Shown here one piece after another: positions 19,165-27,625 of a stretch of 64,000 nt of DNA. The translations under genes and the position numbers were made by a program. Below the pieces are notes generated by a model. That model was not told where the DNA came from. It saw only the letters and a list, made by a program, of their open reading frames with translations, and did not search any database. Every line of letters starts with the position of its first letter. Position 1 is the first letter of the stretch. The stretch lies in assembly GCF_042677045.1 (NCBI RefSeq), contig NZ_JBHTIH010000003.1, positions 62,001-126,000 of the forward strand, given 5' to 3'. Source of the stretch: Lysobacter_K koreensis (lineage in GTDB: Bacteria; Pseudomonadota; Gammaproteobacteria; Xanthomonadales; Xanthomonadaceae).

Positions 19165-20381
19165 GCCGTCAACCCCGCAAACACCGCGTACACGATCGCG
19201 AACGTGACGAGCATGAAGTACACCGCGCCCAGCACCAGGTACTTGGGCACCGTCAGCCACCAGCCCTGCGCGTAGACGCGCTTCTGCATCAGCAGCAGGT
19301 AGATCGGCATCCACGCGTACAGCGCGACCTCGACCAGGTTCAGCGCTACCACCGCGCCGGCAACGAGCACGTTCTGCAGCGCGTTGACCAGGAACAGCGC
19401 CAGCAGCGTCAGCAGCAGGAACGCGTGGCTGTACAGCGCGACCACTAGGTGCTCCAGGTACAGGCGTCGGGTGCCGATGTAGAACAGCTTGAGCAGCAGC
19501 GCGAATATCGGCATGAGCACGAACAGCGCGGTCGGCAGCGCGCCCATGAACGCCTGCAGCCACTGGTCGGCGTCGTTGTCCATGCGTTCGATGTTGGCTT
19601 TCGCGCGGCCGATGCGCTGGTTGAGCCAGGCGTTGGCAAAGCCGGGCAGGCCGTCGATCCGCACCGGGTTGGAGGTGGGGTGCCAGGGCTTGTCATTGAA
19701 CTGGAACGACTCGTCGCCGAACGGGCGCGCCGGCGGTCGTGGTTCTTCGGGCGCGGTCACCTCGATTATCCCCGACGCGGCTGGCGACCGACTCCCCGCG
19801 CCGGCATCCGGCCCGGCCCGCCGGGCCTCCTGGCGGAGCACGGCGATGCGCGCCGCGGCCTGGCCCTGGACTTGCGTCCGCGCCGTGGTCAGCGCGACGT
19901 TCACGCCCGGGACCTTGGCCCCGTCGGCCTCGGCCTGGCGGATATCGGCCAGCGCCGCGTCGCGGATCCGCTCCACCTCGGCAACTGTCTGCGCGCGACC
20001 GATGCTCGAGTTCTGGTCGTCGAACGTGATCGCATCGCCTTCCAGGTGCACGGTCAGCTTGCCGACGAAGAACGTCAGCAGGGTCAGGATCACGAACATC
20101 CGCATCGGCGCGATGTAGCGCACGCGGTGGCCGGCGAGGTAGGCGATCGCGGTGCGGCCGGGCACCAGCAGGTCGCGCAGGGTGCGGAACACGCGGCCGT
20201 CGAGGTGCCAGAACGACTCGAACACCTCCTCCAGCGCGTGTCCGGCATGGCGGATCGGGCTGTGCAGCGACTGCCCGCACTGGTGGCAGTAGTGGCCGTG
20301 CAGCACGGCGGCGCAGTTCTCGCAGTGGCCCGGTTCGGAGGGGGCGGATGCGGGCGCTGGTGGTTGTTGGTCTGGTTTCAT
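19161..20381 (-). CDS. DUF3667 family zinc-ribbon membrane protein
   Basis: A 406-residue inner-membrane protein. The N-terminus has a zinc ribbon formed by CENC (20-23) and CHQC (32-35). A membrane helix follows (APMRMFVILTLLTFFVGKL), then a long soluble loop of about 150 residues, and four or five more helices at the C-terminus. The start has a GGAAGG ribosome-binding site. It is translationally coupled to the DUF4286 gene. The family is common in Xanthomonadaceae and Bacteroidetes; I know of no assigned function. Confidence 0.8.
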   Translation of the reverse strand: MKPDQQPPAPASAPSEPGHCENCAAVLHGHYCHQCGQSLHSPIRHAGHALEEVFESFWHLDGRVFRTLRDLLVPGRTAIAYLAGHRVRYIAPMRMFVILTLLTFFVGKLTVHLEGDAITFDDQNSSIGRAQTVAEVERIRDAALADIRQAEADGAKVPGVNVALTTARTQVQGQAAARIAVLRQEARRAGPDAGAGSRSPAASGIIEVTAPEEPRPPARPFGDESFQFNDKPWHPTSNPVRIDGLPGFANAWLNQRIGRAKANIERMDNDADQWLQAFMGALPTALFVLMPIFALLLKLFYIGTRRLYLEHLVVALYSHAFLLLTLLALFLVNALQNVLVAGAVVALNLVEVALYAWMPIYLLLMQKRVYAQGWWLTVPKYLVLGAVYFMLVTFAIVYAVFAGLTA

Positions 20382-20521
20382 TGGGCCCTTCCGTTCCAGG
20401 CGCCGTGATCGGCAACAGGCCGTCATCGGCAGCCCGCTAAGATAGCCACCCGCCACGACCCGGCGCCAGCGCCCGCCACCCGTCGCGGCCGCGCGGCCGC
20501 AGTCGCGCTCTGGTTGCATCG

Positions 20522-21961
20522 ATGGCTTCGCCCGGCCTGTCCGACCCTTCCCCGCACGCGCCGTCGCTGCGCGCGCCGCGCGGCTCGTTCCTGCGCGAGT
20601 CGCGCACCACCGCGGTGCTCGCCGCGCCGCTGGTGCTTGGCCACGTCTCCACCGGCCTGATCGGGCTGATCGACAGCGTGATCGCCGGCCACCACGGCAC
20701 CCAGACGCTGGCCGCGGTCGCGGTCGGCACCGCGCTGTTCTGGCTGCCGGTGGTGGTGCCGATGGGCACGCTGATGGCATTGCCGCCGACGGTCTCGCAA
20801 CTCGACGGCGCCGGTCGCCGCGGCGAGGTCGGCGCGGTGTTCCGCCAGGCACTGTGGCTGGCCGCGGCGCTGGGCGTGGTGCTGTTCGCGTTCATGAGCG
20901 TGGCGGTCGACGTGCTCGCGCCGATGGGCATCGCCGCCGAGGTGGTGCCCGGCGCGCGCGCGTTCCTGCACGGCATCCGCTGGGGGGTGCCGGCGCTGAC
21001 GCTGTTCTACTGCATGCGCTACCTCAGCGAAGGCCTGCACTGGACGCTGCCGACGATGCTGCTCAGCGCCGGCGGGCTGCTGGTGCTGCTGCCGCTGGGC
21101 TACGTGCTCACGTTCGGCAAGTTCGGCTTTCCGGAACTGGGCGCCGGCGGCCTGGGCATCGCCTCGGCGCTGATGCTGTGGGCGGAGATGATCGGCTTCG
21201 CGCTGGTGCTGCGGCGCGCGCGGCGCTTCGCCGACCTGCGCCTGTTCGAACGCTTCGACCCGCCGCGCTGGCCGGTGATCCGCGGCCTGCTCGCCACCGG
21301 CCTGCCGATCGGCGTCACCGTGCTGATGGAGGCCGGGCTGTTCATCGCCACCACGCTGCTGATCGGCCGCCTCGGCGACGTGCCGGTGGCCGCGCACCAG
21401 ATCGCGATCAACGTCGCCAGCCTGTGCTTCATGGTGCCGATGGGGATCGCCGAGGCGACCACGGTGCGCGTCGGCCATTGCCTCGGCCGCGGCGACCGCG
21501 ACGGCGTGCGCCGCGCCGCGTTCGCCGGCTACGCGATCGTGATCGGCACCCAGCTGCTGTCCGGCACCGCGCTGCTGCTGGGCAACGAGTTCGTGGTCGG
21601 CTTCTACACCCAGGACGTGGCGGTGGCGACGCTGGCCGCGTCGCTGCTGCTGTACGCGGCGGCGTTCCAGTTCCCCGACGGCGTGCAGGTGCTGTCGGCC
21701 GGCGCGCTGCGCGGGCTCAAGGACACGCGCATGCCGATGCTGCTGGCGGCGCTGGCGTACTGGGGGATCGGCATGCCGCTGGGCGCCGGGCTCGGCCTGG
21801 GCGTCGGCGGCTTCGTCGCGCCGATGGGCCCCAAGGGCATGTGGATCGGCCTGATCGCCGGCCTGTCGGTGGCCGCGGTGCTGCTGAGCACGCGCTTCAT
21901 GCGCTCCAGCGCGCCGGCGGCGCTGTTGTTGCGTTCCCCGCCCGCCGCCCGCACTTCGTAG
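20522..21961 (+). CDS. MATE family multidrug/sodium antiporter
   Basis: A 479-residue exporter of the MATE (NorM/YdhE-like) family with about twelve membrane helices in two pseudo-repeats. Family features are the first-helix region APLVLGHVSTGLIGLIDSVI, the inter-repeat segment GLPIGVTVLMEAGLF and the conserved VAAHQIAINVAS. It would pump cationic compounds out in exchange for Na+ or H+. The ATG at 20522 leaves a short cytoplasmic N-terminus. The exact substrate cannot be read from the sequence. Confidence 0.9.
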   Translation: MASPGLSDPSPHAPSLRAPRGSFLRESRTTAVLAAPLVLGHVSTGLIGLIDSVIAGHHGTQTLAAVAVGTALFWLPVVVPMGTLMALPPTVSQLDGAGRRGEVGAVFRQALWLAAALGVVLFAFMSVAVDVLAPMGIAAEVVPGARAFLHGIRWGVPALTLFYCMRYLSEGLHWTLPTMLLSAGGLLVLLPLGYVLTFGKFGFPELGAGGLGIASALMLWAEMIGFALVLRRARRFADLRLFERFDPPRWPVIRGLLATGLPIGVTVLMEAGLFIATTLLIGRLGDVPVAAHQIAINVASLCFMVPMGIAEATTVRVGHCLGRGDRDGVRRAAFAGYAIVIGTQLLSGTALLLGNEFVVGFYTQDVAVATLAASLLLYAAAFQFPDGVQVLSAGALRGLKDTRMPMLLAALAYWGIGMPLGAGLGLGVGGFVAPMGPKGMWIGLIAGLSVAAVLLSTRFMRSSAPAALLLRSPPAARTS

Positions 21962-22070
21962 GGCAACCGCACCTGAAGCGCCCCTTGCACCGGAGCTGCA
22001 GGTTACGAATGGCGGATGACCCGCATGCCCCCCGCGGGTACGCTGCCGTTGACTTTTTGGAGTTTGTGCA

Positions 22071-23954
22071 ATGAACGATTCACCCCGCCGCGGCCCCATC
22101 GCGCGTGTCTTCGTCGGCCTCTGGGACGCGATGAACTTCACCCGCCGGCTGGTCTTCAACCTGCTGTTCTTCGCGCTGCTGATCCTGTTCCTGGTGATGC
22201 TCGGCGCCGGCGACCGCGCCAAGCCGCTGCTTGACCGCACGACGTTGGTGATCGCCCCCGAAGGCGCGCTGGTCGAGCAGTACAGCTCCGACCCGGCGAC
22301 GCGCGCGCTCAACAAGGCGTTCGGCGACGACGCCGGCGAGGTGCAGCTGCGCGACCTGCTGCGCGCGCTCGACGCGGCCAAGGACGACAAGCACATCGAG
22401 CGCGTGGTGCTGCACCTGGACCAGCTGCAGGGCGGCGGCATGGCCTCGATGCGCGAGGTCGCTGCCGCGATCGCGCGCCTGAAGGCCAGCGGCAAGCAGG
22501 TCGTCGCGTTCTCGGAAATGATGGACCAGAAGCAGTACCTGCTGGCCGCGCAGGCCAACGAGATCTACCTCGACCCGATGGGCGGGATGCTGCTCGAAGG
22601 CCTGGGCCGCTACCGCCAGTACTACCGCGAAGGCCTGCAGGACAAGCTCGGCGTCGACGTGCACCTGTTCAAGGTCGGCGAGTACAAGTCCGCCGCCGAA
22701 CCCTACGTGCTCGACGCGGCCTCGCCCGAGTCCAAGGAGGCCGACCTGTTCTGGATGAACGACCTGTGGCAGCGCTACCTCGGCGACGTCGCCGCGGCGC
22801 GCAAGCTGACCCCGCAGCAACTGGCGCTGGGCATCGAGCAGCTGCCGGCGCAGCTGGCGGCGGTCGACGGCGACCTGGCCAAGTACGCGCTGCAGCAGAA
22901 GCTGGTCGACGGCCTGAAGACCCGCGAGCAGGTCGAGGACCTGCTGATCGAGCGCGGTGTCGCCGACGAGGACGCCGAGGGCGGTTTCCGCCACGTGTCG
23001 CTGGACGGCTACCTGGCCCACCTCAACCGCGCGCTGCAGGTCGCCGACCCGCGCCCGCAGGTCGCGGTGGTGGTGGCCGAGGGCGAGATCAGCGGCGGCG
23101 AGCAGCCGCCGGGCACGATCGGCGGCGTCTCCACCGCCGCGCTGCTGCGCGCGGCGCGCGACGACGACAAGGTCAAGGCGCTGGTGCTGCGCGTCGACTC
23201 GCCCGGCGGCGAGGTGTTTGCCTCCGAGCAGATCCGCCGCGAGATCGTCGAGCTCAAGGCCGCCGGCAAGCCGGTGGTGGTGTCGATGGGCGACCTGGCC
23301 GCCTCGGGCGGCTACTGGATCTCGATGAACGCCGACCGCATCTACGCCGACCCGTCGACAATCACCGGCTCGATCGGCATCTTCGGCCTGATCCCGACCA
23401 TCCCGCGCGCGCTCGACAAGATCGGCGTGCACAGCGACGGCGTCGGCACCACGCGCTTCGCCGGCGCGTTCGACATCACCCGGCCGCTGCCGCCGGAAGT
23501 CGGCGCGGTGATCCAGTCGATCATCAACAAGGGCTACCGCGACTTCACCGGCAAGGTTGCGCAGGCGCGCCAGCAGCCGGTCGCGCAGATCGATGCGGTC
23601 GCGCGCGGCCGGGTGTGGAGCGGCGCGCAGGCCAAGCAGCGCGGCCTGGTCGACGACCTCGGCGGCTTGCAGGTCGCGATCGACCACGTCGCCGCGCGCG
23701 CCAAGCTCGGCGAGTCCGGCGACTACCAGGTTCGCTACGTCGAGAAGACCGCGACCCCGTTCGAACGCTTCTTCACCGGCTTCGCGCAGAGCCGCCTCGG
23801 TGCGGCGTGGCTGGGCAAGTCCGACTTCGCGCGCGGCCTGCTGGTCAAGGCGCTGCCGCAGACCGCGGCCGACCTGCGCTTCCTCGAGGCGGCGATCACC
23901 CCGACCCAGGGCGTGCCGGTGAAGTCGCTGGCGTACTGCTTCTGCGAGCTGTAG
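22071..23954 (+). CDS. sppA: Signal peptide peptidase SppA, 67 kDa type
   Basis: Membrane-anchored serine protease that degrades cleaved signal peptides. The 627-residue protein has one N-terminal membrane segment (about 27-47), a first S49 domain holding the general-base lysine in EYKSAAEP (Lys206), and a second S49 domain with the nucleophile in ASGGYW (Ser412). These positions agree closely with Lys209 and Ser409 of E. coli SppA, so this is the long tandem-domain form. TTGGAG lies 8 bases before the ATG. Confidence 0.95.
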   Translation: MNDSPRRGPIARVFVGLWDAMNFTRRLVFNLLFFALLILFLVMLGAGDRAKPLLDRTTLVIAPEGALVEQYSSDPATRALNKAFGDDAGEVQLRDLLRALDAAKDDKHIERVVLHLDQLQGGGMASMREVAAAIARLKASGKQVVAFSEMMDQKQYLLAAQANEIYLDPMGGMLLEGLGRYRQYYREGLQDKLGVDVHLFKVGEYKSAAEPYVLDAASPESKEADLFWMNDLWQRYLGDVAAARKLTPQQLALGIEQLPAQLAAVDGDLAKYALQQKLVDGLKTREQVEDLLIERGVADEDAEGGFRHVSLDGYLAHLNRALQVADPRPQVAVVVAEGEISGGEQPPGTIGGVSTAALLRAARDDDKVKALVLRVDSPGGEVFASEQIRREIVELKAAGKPVVVSMGDLAASGGYWISMNADRIYADPSTITGSIGIFGLIPTIPRALDKIGVHSDGVGTTRFAGAFDITRPLPPEVGAVIQSIINKGYRDFTGKVAQARQQPVAQIDAVARGRVWSGAQAKQRGLVDDLGGLQVAIDHVAARAKLGESGDYQVRYVEKTATPFERFFTGFAQSRLGAAWLGKSDFARGLLVKALPQTAADLRFLEAAITPTQGVPVKSLAYCFCEL

Positions 23955-23979
23955 GCCGCGTGGTGTGATGCAGTCATGG

Positions 23980-24008
23980 CGCCCGGCTCCGGCCGGGCGT
24001 CGTCGTTT
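23980..24008 (+). terminator. sppA intrinsic terminator
   Basis: An 8-bp stem CGCCCGGC/GCCGGGCG (23980-23987 with 23992-23999) with loop TCCG is followed by the T-rich TCGTCGTTT. It lies 25 bases past the sppA stop. Confidence 0.7.
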
Positions 24009-24032
24009 GGGATCGCGCGGGAGCGCCAGAAG

Positions 24033-24162
24033 CAAATCCCCCTCAATCCCCCTTTTTCAAAGGGGGAAGCGCAGCGGATTCATCACTTCTCTGGGGAAGG
24101 ATGATTCGGCGATTCCGTTGCTGGTCTCCCTCCTTTGAAAAAGGAGGGTCGGGGAGGATTTG
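24033..24162. repeat. Large imperfect palindrome, family D
   Basis: A 130-bp element whose ends are imperfect inverted copies: left CAAATCCCCCTCAATCCCCC, right the complement with a few mismatches. Each half contains its own hairpin (CCCCCTTTTTCAAAGGGGG at 24048-24066, and a CTCC-type stem with TTTGAAAAAGG at about 24127-24148). It sits between sppA and a small lipoprotein gene and looks like a non-autonomous mobile repeat. No second copy occurs in this window. Confidence 0.8.
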
Positions 24163-24207
24163 CGGTTGCCGCCGTCAGCAATCAACGCCCCCGACGCGCG
24201 AATCCCT

Positions 24208-24459
24208 TCACCCGCCCGCCGCGTCGATCGCCGCGCGCTGCGCATCGGCCGCCTGCTGCACGTCGGCCTCGGCCGCCTTGGCCTTGTCGACCGGCGCCTG
24301 CATCGCCTCGCGCAGTTGCGCGTGCTGCATCGCCTGCGGTTCCACCGGGCGTTCCTTCTCCGGCGGTTGCGGTTTCGAACACGCGGCCAGCACGCACGCG
24401 AGCAACACGCCGGCAACCAGCATCGGCATCAACGGCACGGCGGCAAGCGCTCGCGGCAT
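24208..24459 (-). CDS. Small lipoprotein
   Basis: An 83-residue protein with a lipoprotein signal peptide: hydrophobic LMPMLVAGVLLACVL and lipobox LAAC, with the lipidated Cys at about residue 27. The mature part (SKPQPPEKERPVEP and onward) is short, Gln/Ala-rich and probably a single helix. Residue +2 after Cys is Ser, so outer-membrane sorting is expected. It is divergent from the SDR gene. The function is unknown. Confidence 0.7.
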   Translation of the reverse strand: MPRALAAVPLMPMLVAGVLLACVLAACSKPQPPEKERPVEPQAMQHAQLREAMQAPVDKAKAAEADVQQAADAQRAAIDAAGG

Positions 24460-24532
24460 GGCGGCATCCTCGGACGGGGCGAGGCTATGCTACTCCGGCC
24501 GCGCGCGGCGGCGATTTCCCACAGGCACGTGC

Positions 24533-25309
24533 ATGGACCCGAAGCGTTGGCGGCTGGACGGACACCTGGCCCTGGTCACCGGTGGCAGCGCGGGCATCGG
24601 CCGTGCGGTTGCGCGCGATCTGCTCGGCTTCGGTGCCGACGTGCTGCTGGCCGCGCGCGATGCCGCCGCGCTCGAGTCCACCCGCGCCGAACTGCTCGAG
24701 GATTTCCCCGAGCGCGAGGTGCAGGCGTTCGTCGCCGATGTCGCCGTCGACGAGCAGCGCCGCGAACTGCTCGACTGGGTCGAGGATTTCGGCGAGGGCC
24801 TGCACATCCTGGTCAACAACGCCGGCGGCAACCTCAACAAGCCGTCCACCGACTACAGCGACGACGAGTGGCGGCAGGTGTTCGAGGTCAACCTGTTCTC
24901 CGCGTTCGAACTCTCGCGCTACGCGCACCCGCTGCTGACGCGCCACGCGGCCTCGTCCATCGTCAACGTCGGCAGCGTCTCGGGCCTGACTCACGTGCGC
25001 ACCGGCGCGCCGTACGGGATGAGCAAGGCGGCGATGCACCAGATGACGCGCAACTTCGCGGTTGAGTGGGCCGAGGACGGCATCCGCGTCAATGCGGTCG
25101 CGCCGTGGTACATCCGCACCCGCCGCACCTCCGACAAGCTCGCCGACCCGGACTACCTCGACGAAGTGCTGCTGCGCACGCCGCTGGGCCGGATCGGCGA
25201 GGCCGAGGAAGTGGCGGCCGCGGTCGCGTTCCTGTGCCTGCCGGCGGCGGCCTACATCACCGGCGAATGCATCGCGGTGGACGGCGGTTTCCTGCGTTAC
25301 GGCTTCTGA
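24533..25309 (+). CDS. Short-chain dehydrogenase/reductase (tropinone reductase-like)
   Basis: NAD(P)-dependent oxidoreductase of the classical SDR family, 258 residues. It has the cofactor motif TGGSAGIG (near residue 17), NNAGG (about 100), a catalytic Ser in NVGSVSGL, and the YxxxK pair in YGMSKAAM. The C-terminal segment YITGECIAVDGGFLRYGF is typical. Overall it resembles proteins annotated as tropinone reductases, but the real substrate is unknown. The ATG at 24533 directly precedes the nucleotide-binding region. Confidence 0.88.
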   Translation: MDPKRWRLDGHLALVTGGSAGIGRAVARDLLGFGADVLLAARDAAALESTRAELLEDFPEREVQAFVADVAVDEQRRELLDWVEDFGEGLHILVNNAGGNLNKPSTDYSDDEWRQVFEVNLFSAFELSRYAHPLLTRHAASSIVNVGSVSGLTHVRTGAPYGMSKAAMHQMTRNFAVEWAEDGIRVNAVAPWYIRTRRTSDKLADPDYLDEVLLRTPLGRIGEAEEVAAAVAFLCLPAAAYITGECIAVDGGFLRYGF

Positions 25310-25472
25310 TCGGGCGCCAAACGCCGGCTTCGGGCGACTTTCCTGGGCCCGGACGGTGCAAACCACACGATTTAGGCCTTTTTCCGCTTGGCGCGGCCGC
25401 GGCATTGCCCTACATTCCGCTTGCCAAGCGGTTTTCAGGCACCTCATCCAATCGCGAACACGGGGAAAATTA

Positions 25473-25850
25473 ATGGCTACGAAGAAAGCTGCAAAGAAGT
25501 CCGCGCCCAAGTCCGCCGCCAAGCCGGCCGCGCCGAAGGCGATCAAGGAAGCACTGAGCAAGTCCGGCCTGGTCGCGCACATCGCCGACGCCAGCGGCGT
25601 CGCCGCCAAGGACGTGCGCGCCGTGATGGCCGCGCTGGAAGGCGCGGTGGCCGGTTCGGTCAGCAAGAAGGGCGCCGGCTCGTTCACCCTGCCGGGCCTG
25701 CTGAAGATCACCGCGGTCAACGTGCCGGCCAAGGCCAAGCGCAAGGGCATCAACCCGTTCACCAAGGAAGAGCAGTGGTTCGCCGCCAAGCCGGCCAGCA
25801 TCAAGATCAAGGTGCGCCCGCTGAAGAAGCTCAAGGATGCCGCGGCCTAA
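25473..25850 (+). CDS. HU-family DNA-binding protein with Lys/Ala-rich N-terminal tail
   Basis: A 125-residue nucleoid protein. Residues 1-23 form a histone H1-like tail (MATKKAAKKSAPKSAAKPAA), and residues from about 24 resemble the HU/IHF fold: helices IKEALSKSGLVAHIADASG, the strand region GSFTLPGLLKITAV and an arm near KAKRKGINPFTKEEQWF. It should bind DNA non-specifically, with the basic tail adding contacts. GGGGA lies 8 bases before the ATG. The TopA in this window has a similar basic tail at its C-terminus. Confidence 0.87.
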   Translation: MATKKAAKKSAPKSAAKPAAPKAIKEALSKSGLVAHIADASGVAAKDVRAVMAALEGAVAGSVSKKGAGSFTLPGLLKITAVNVPAKAKRKGINPFTKEEQWFAAKPASIKIKVRPLKKLKDAAA

Positions 25851-25900
25851 GGGCTGCCGGGTGCGGCAGGCCGTGGGCCGCCGCACCCTCCCAGTGTGAT

Positions 25901-25928
25901 GACAAGGGCCGCGGATGCGGCCCTTGTC
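25901..25928. terminator. Strong hairpin between convergent HU-like and DUF4124 genes
   Basis: A perfect 12-bp stem (25901-25912 with 25917-25928, loop GGAT) stands between two convergent genes, 51 bases after the HU-like stop. No U-tract follows on either strand, so it may act as a bidirectional transcript end or an RNA-stabilising hairpin. Confidence 0.55.
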
Positions 25929-25977
25929 ACGACTGGCGTTCGCGGCAATGGCCGATGTGCGGCGGTGCGCGGCGCGG

Positions 25978-26643
25978 CTACTTGCCGCAGGTGCTCTCGC
26001 GCACGATCCGGCCGATGCGTTCGACCTGCGCCTGCGCCGTGGCGCGGTCATCGACCTGGCCGAAACGCAAGGCCGATTCGAGTTCGCGCAGGCGCTGCTG
26101 CCAGCTCTCGCACAGCGCGCCGTCGGCCACCCGCTGGCAGCTGTCGTCGACCATCTGGCAGGCCGCCCCGGCGCCGCCGTCGGCGCTGCCGCCCAAGCCG
26201 GTGGTCTGCATCGGCGCGCAGCGTTGCGGCGGGTTGCCGTCGTCGTGCAGGTAGCGGTCGTTGTCGTAGGTCCGGCATTCGAACAGCGCCGGCGGCGGCA
26301 GGCGGTCGGCGTCGGCGATCGTGGCGACCGGCGCCTCCGACACACCAGCCGGCGCCGGCGGATTGGCCGCCGGCATCGGCATCACCGGCGCCACCGGCCG
26401 TGCGGTGACGAACGCCGGGGGCGTGGCCACGCTCGGCGCGGCCTCGATCACGCGCTTGTCCTGTTTGCTGCCCTTCGCGCACGGCACGTCGTTCTGCACG
26501 GTCAGCGCGCCGCTGGCGTCGGTGCAGCGGTAGATCACCACCTTGTGCTGGGCCAGCGCTCCGGCCGTCGGCCAGGCCAGCATGCCGGCCAGCAGTACGG
26601 GAAATGTCGCGCGCGGTATTGGGCAAGGCAGCTTCGGTCGCAT
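25978..26643 (-). CDS. DUF4124 domain secreted protein (first of a pair)
   Basis: A 221-residue exported protein with a signal peptide (hydrophobic TFPVLLAGMLAWPTAGALA, cleavage at ALA-QHK). The DUF4124 domain follows directly (VVIYRCTDASGALTVQNDVP and the paired Cys in PCAKG). The rest is Pro/Ala-rich with several cysteines and ends in a helical CQRVADGALCESW region. It lies 13 bases downstream of a similar gene and is probably a diverged tandem duplicate. DUF4124 proteins are common secreted proteins in Xanthomonadaceae without a known function. Confidence 0.8.
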   Translation of the reverse strand: MRPKLPCPIPRATFPVLLAGMLAWPTAGALAQHKVVIYRCTDASGALTVQNDVPCAKGSKQDKRVIEAAPSVATPPAFVTARPVAPVMPMPAANPPAPAGVSEAPVATIADADRLPPPALFECRTYDNDRYLHDDGNPPQRCAPMQTTGLGGSADGGAGAACQMVDDSCQRVADGALCESWQQRLRELESALRFGQVDDRATAQAQVERIGRIVRESTCGK

Positions 26644-26656
26644 CGGTCGGGGATCC

Positions 26657-27424
26657 TCAGTAGTCGCTGCGGCAATCGCTGGCCAGGCGTGCGTCGATGC
26701 CACGCTGTTCGACGGTGATCTGCGCGCGCTCGCTTTGCAGCGCGCTGTTGTAGCGGCGGTCGAGTTCGTAGCGGCGGTCGCTGAGGCGGCTGCAGACCTC
26801 CTGCGCGGGCAGCGGCTCGCACGGGTCGCGCACCCAGCTGCCCGCGGGGTAGACCGGCACCAGCAGCGGCGGCGCGGGCCGGCCCGGGCGGTCGAACGGC
26901 GGGCGCCGCATCGGCTCGCCGATGCGCACGTCGAAGCGGCCGTTGTCGATGCGTCCGCCGATGCGCGCCTGCAGCCCGCCGCGGTCGAAACGGTCGAAAC
27001 GGTCGCGGCCGATCCATCCCGGGCCGCCGTACGCATCGCCGTAGGACCAGCCCGGCATCCAGCGCGGGGTGCCTTCGCCCGAGTCGTTGGTGTAGCGCGT
27101 GCCGTCGGGCGCCATGCATTCGTACAGCGGGCGCGGTGCCTGCACCACGATCACGCGCGTGGTCGCGGGCGCGGCCGGGGCGCGCGCGGGCGCGCTGACC
27201 GCGGCCGGCGCCGGGCGGCGCGGCGGATCGGTGGGTCGCAGCATCTGCCGGGTCTGCTGCTGCTCGCCTTTGCGGCAGGGCGTGTCGCGCAGGGTCAGGC
27301 GGCCGTTGCCGTCGGTGCAGCGGTAGATCGTCACCTGCGCCGCCTGCGCGCCGATGATCGTCGCGGGCATGGCCACCGCGAACAGGGCGGCGGCAAGCAG
27401 GCAGCGGGCATGGGCGCGGGGCAT
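26657..27424 (-). CDS. DUF4124 domain secreted protein (second of a pair)
   Basis: A 255-residue exported protein with a signal peptide (LLAAALFAVAMPATIIGAQA, cleavage at AQA-AQV) and a DUF4124 domain (VTIYRCTDGNGRLTLRDTPC). A Gly/Arg/Asp-rich central part (GGPGWIGRDRFDRFDRGG) and a C-terminal helix with two Cys follow. The start at 27424 sits at the signal peptide; a longer reading frame exists upstream without support. It shares the N-terminal pattern IYRCTDxxGxLTxxxxxPCxKG with the next gene. Confidence 0.78.
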   Translation of the reverse strand: MPRAHARCLLAAALFAVAMPATIIGAQAAQVTIYRCTDGNGRLTLRDTPCRKGEQQQTRQMLRPTDPPRRPAPAAVSAPARAPAAPATTRVIVVQAPRPLYECMAPDGTRYTNDSGEGTPRWMPGWSYGDAYGGPGWIGRDRFDRFDRGGLQARIGGRIDNGRFDVRIGEPMRRPPFDRPGRPAPPLLVPVYPAGSWVRDPCEPLPAQEVCSRLSDRRYELDRRYNSALQSERAQITVEQRGIDARLASDCRSDY

Positions 27425-27625
27425 GCGCGCATCTTGCGCGCGCGGCGTGGCAGCGGGAAGCGCGGGCCCGGCCGGCTTTCGCCACGGTTCAGCGCGAACG
27501 CGCGTCGGCGCGCTGGTCGAGGCCACGGCCGCTGGCGTCGCCCGCGCGGCAGGTCGGGTCGTCGATCGCTTGCGAGTTCAGCGCGTGCTTCGGGAGTCAT
27601 CCGGCGTGGCGCCGGCGTCGCGGGC

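Noticed and set aside
20423..22558. A 711-codon open frame antisense to the MATE gene and sppA start
   Set aside because: It spans two well-supported genes and the gap between them, and the protein is mostly Gln/His/Arg/Ala low complexity.
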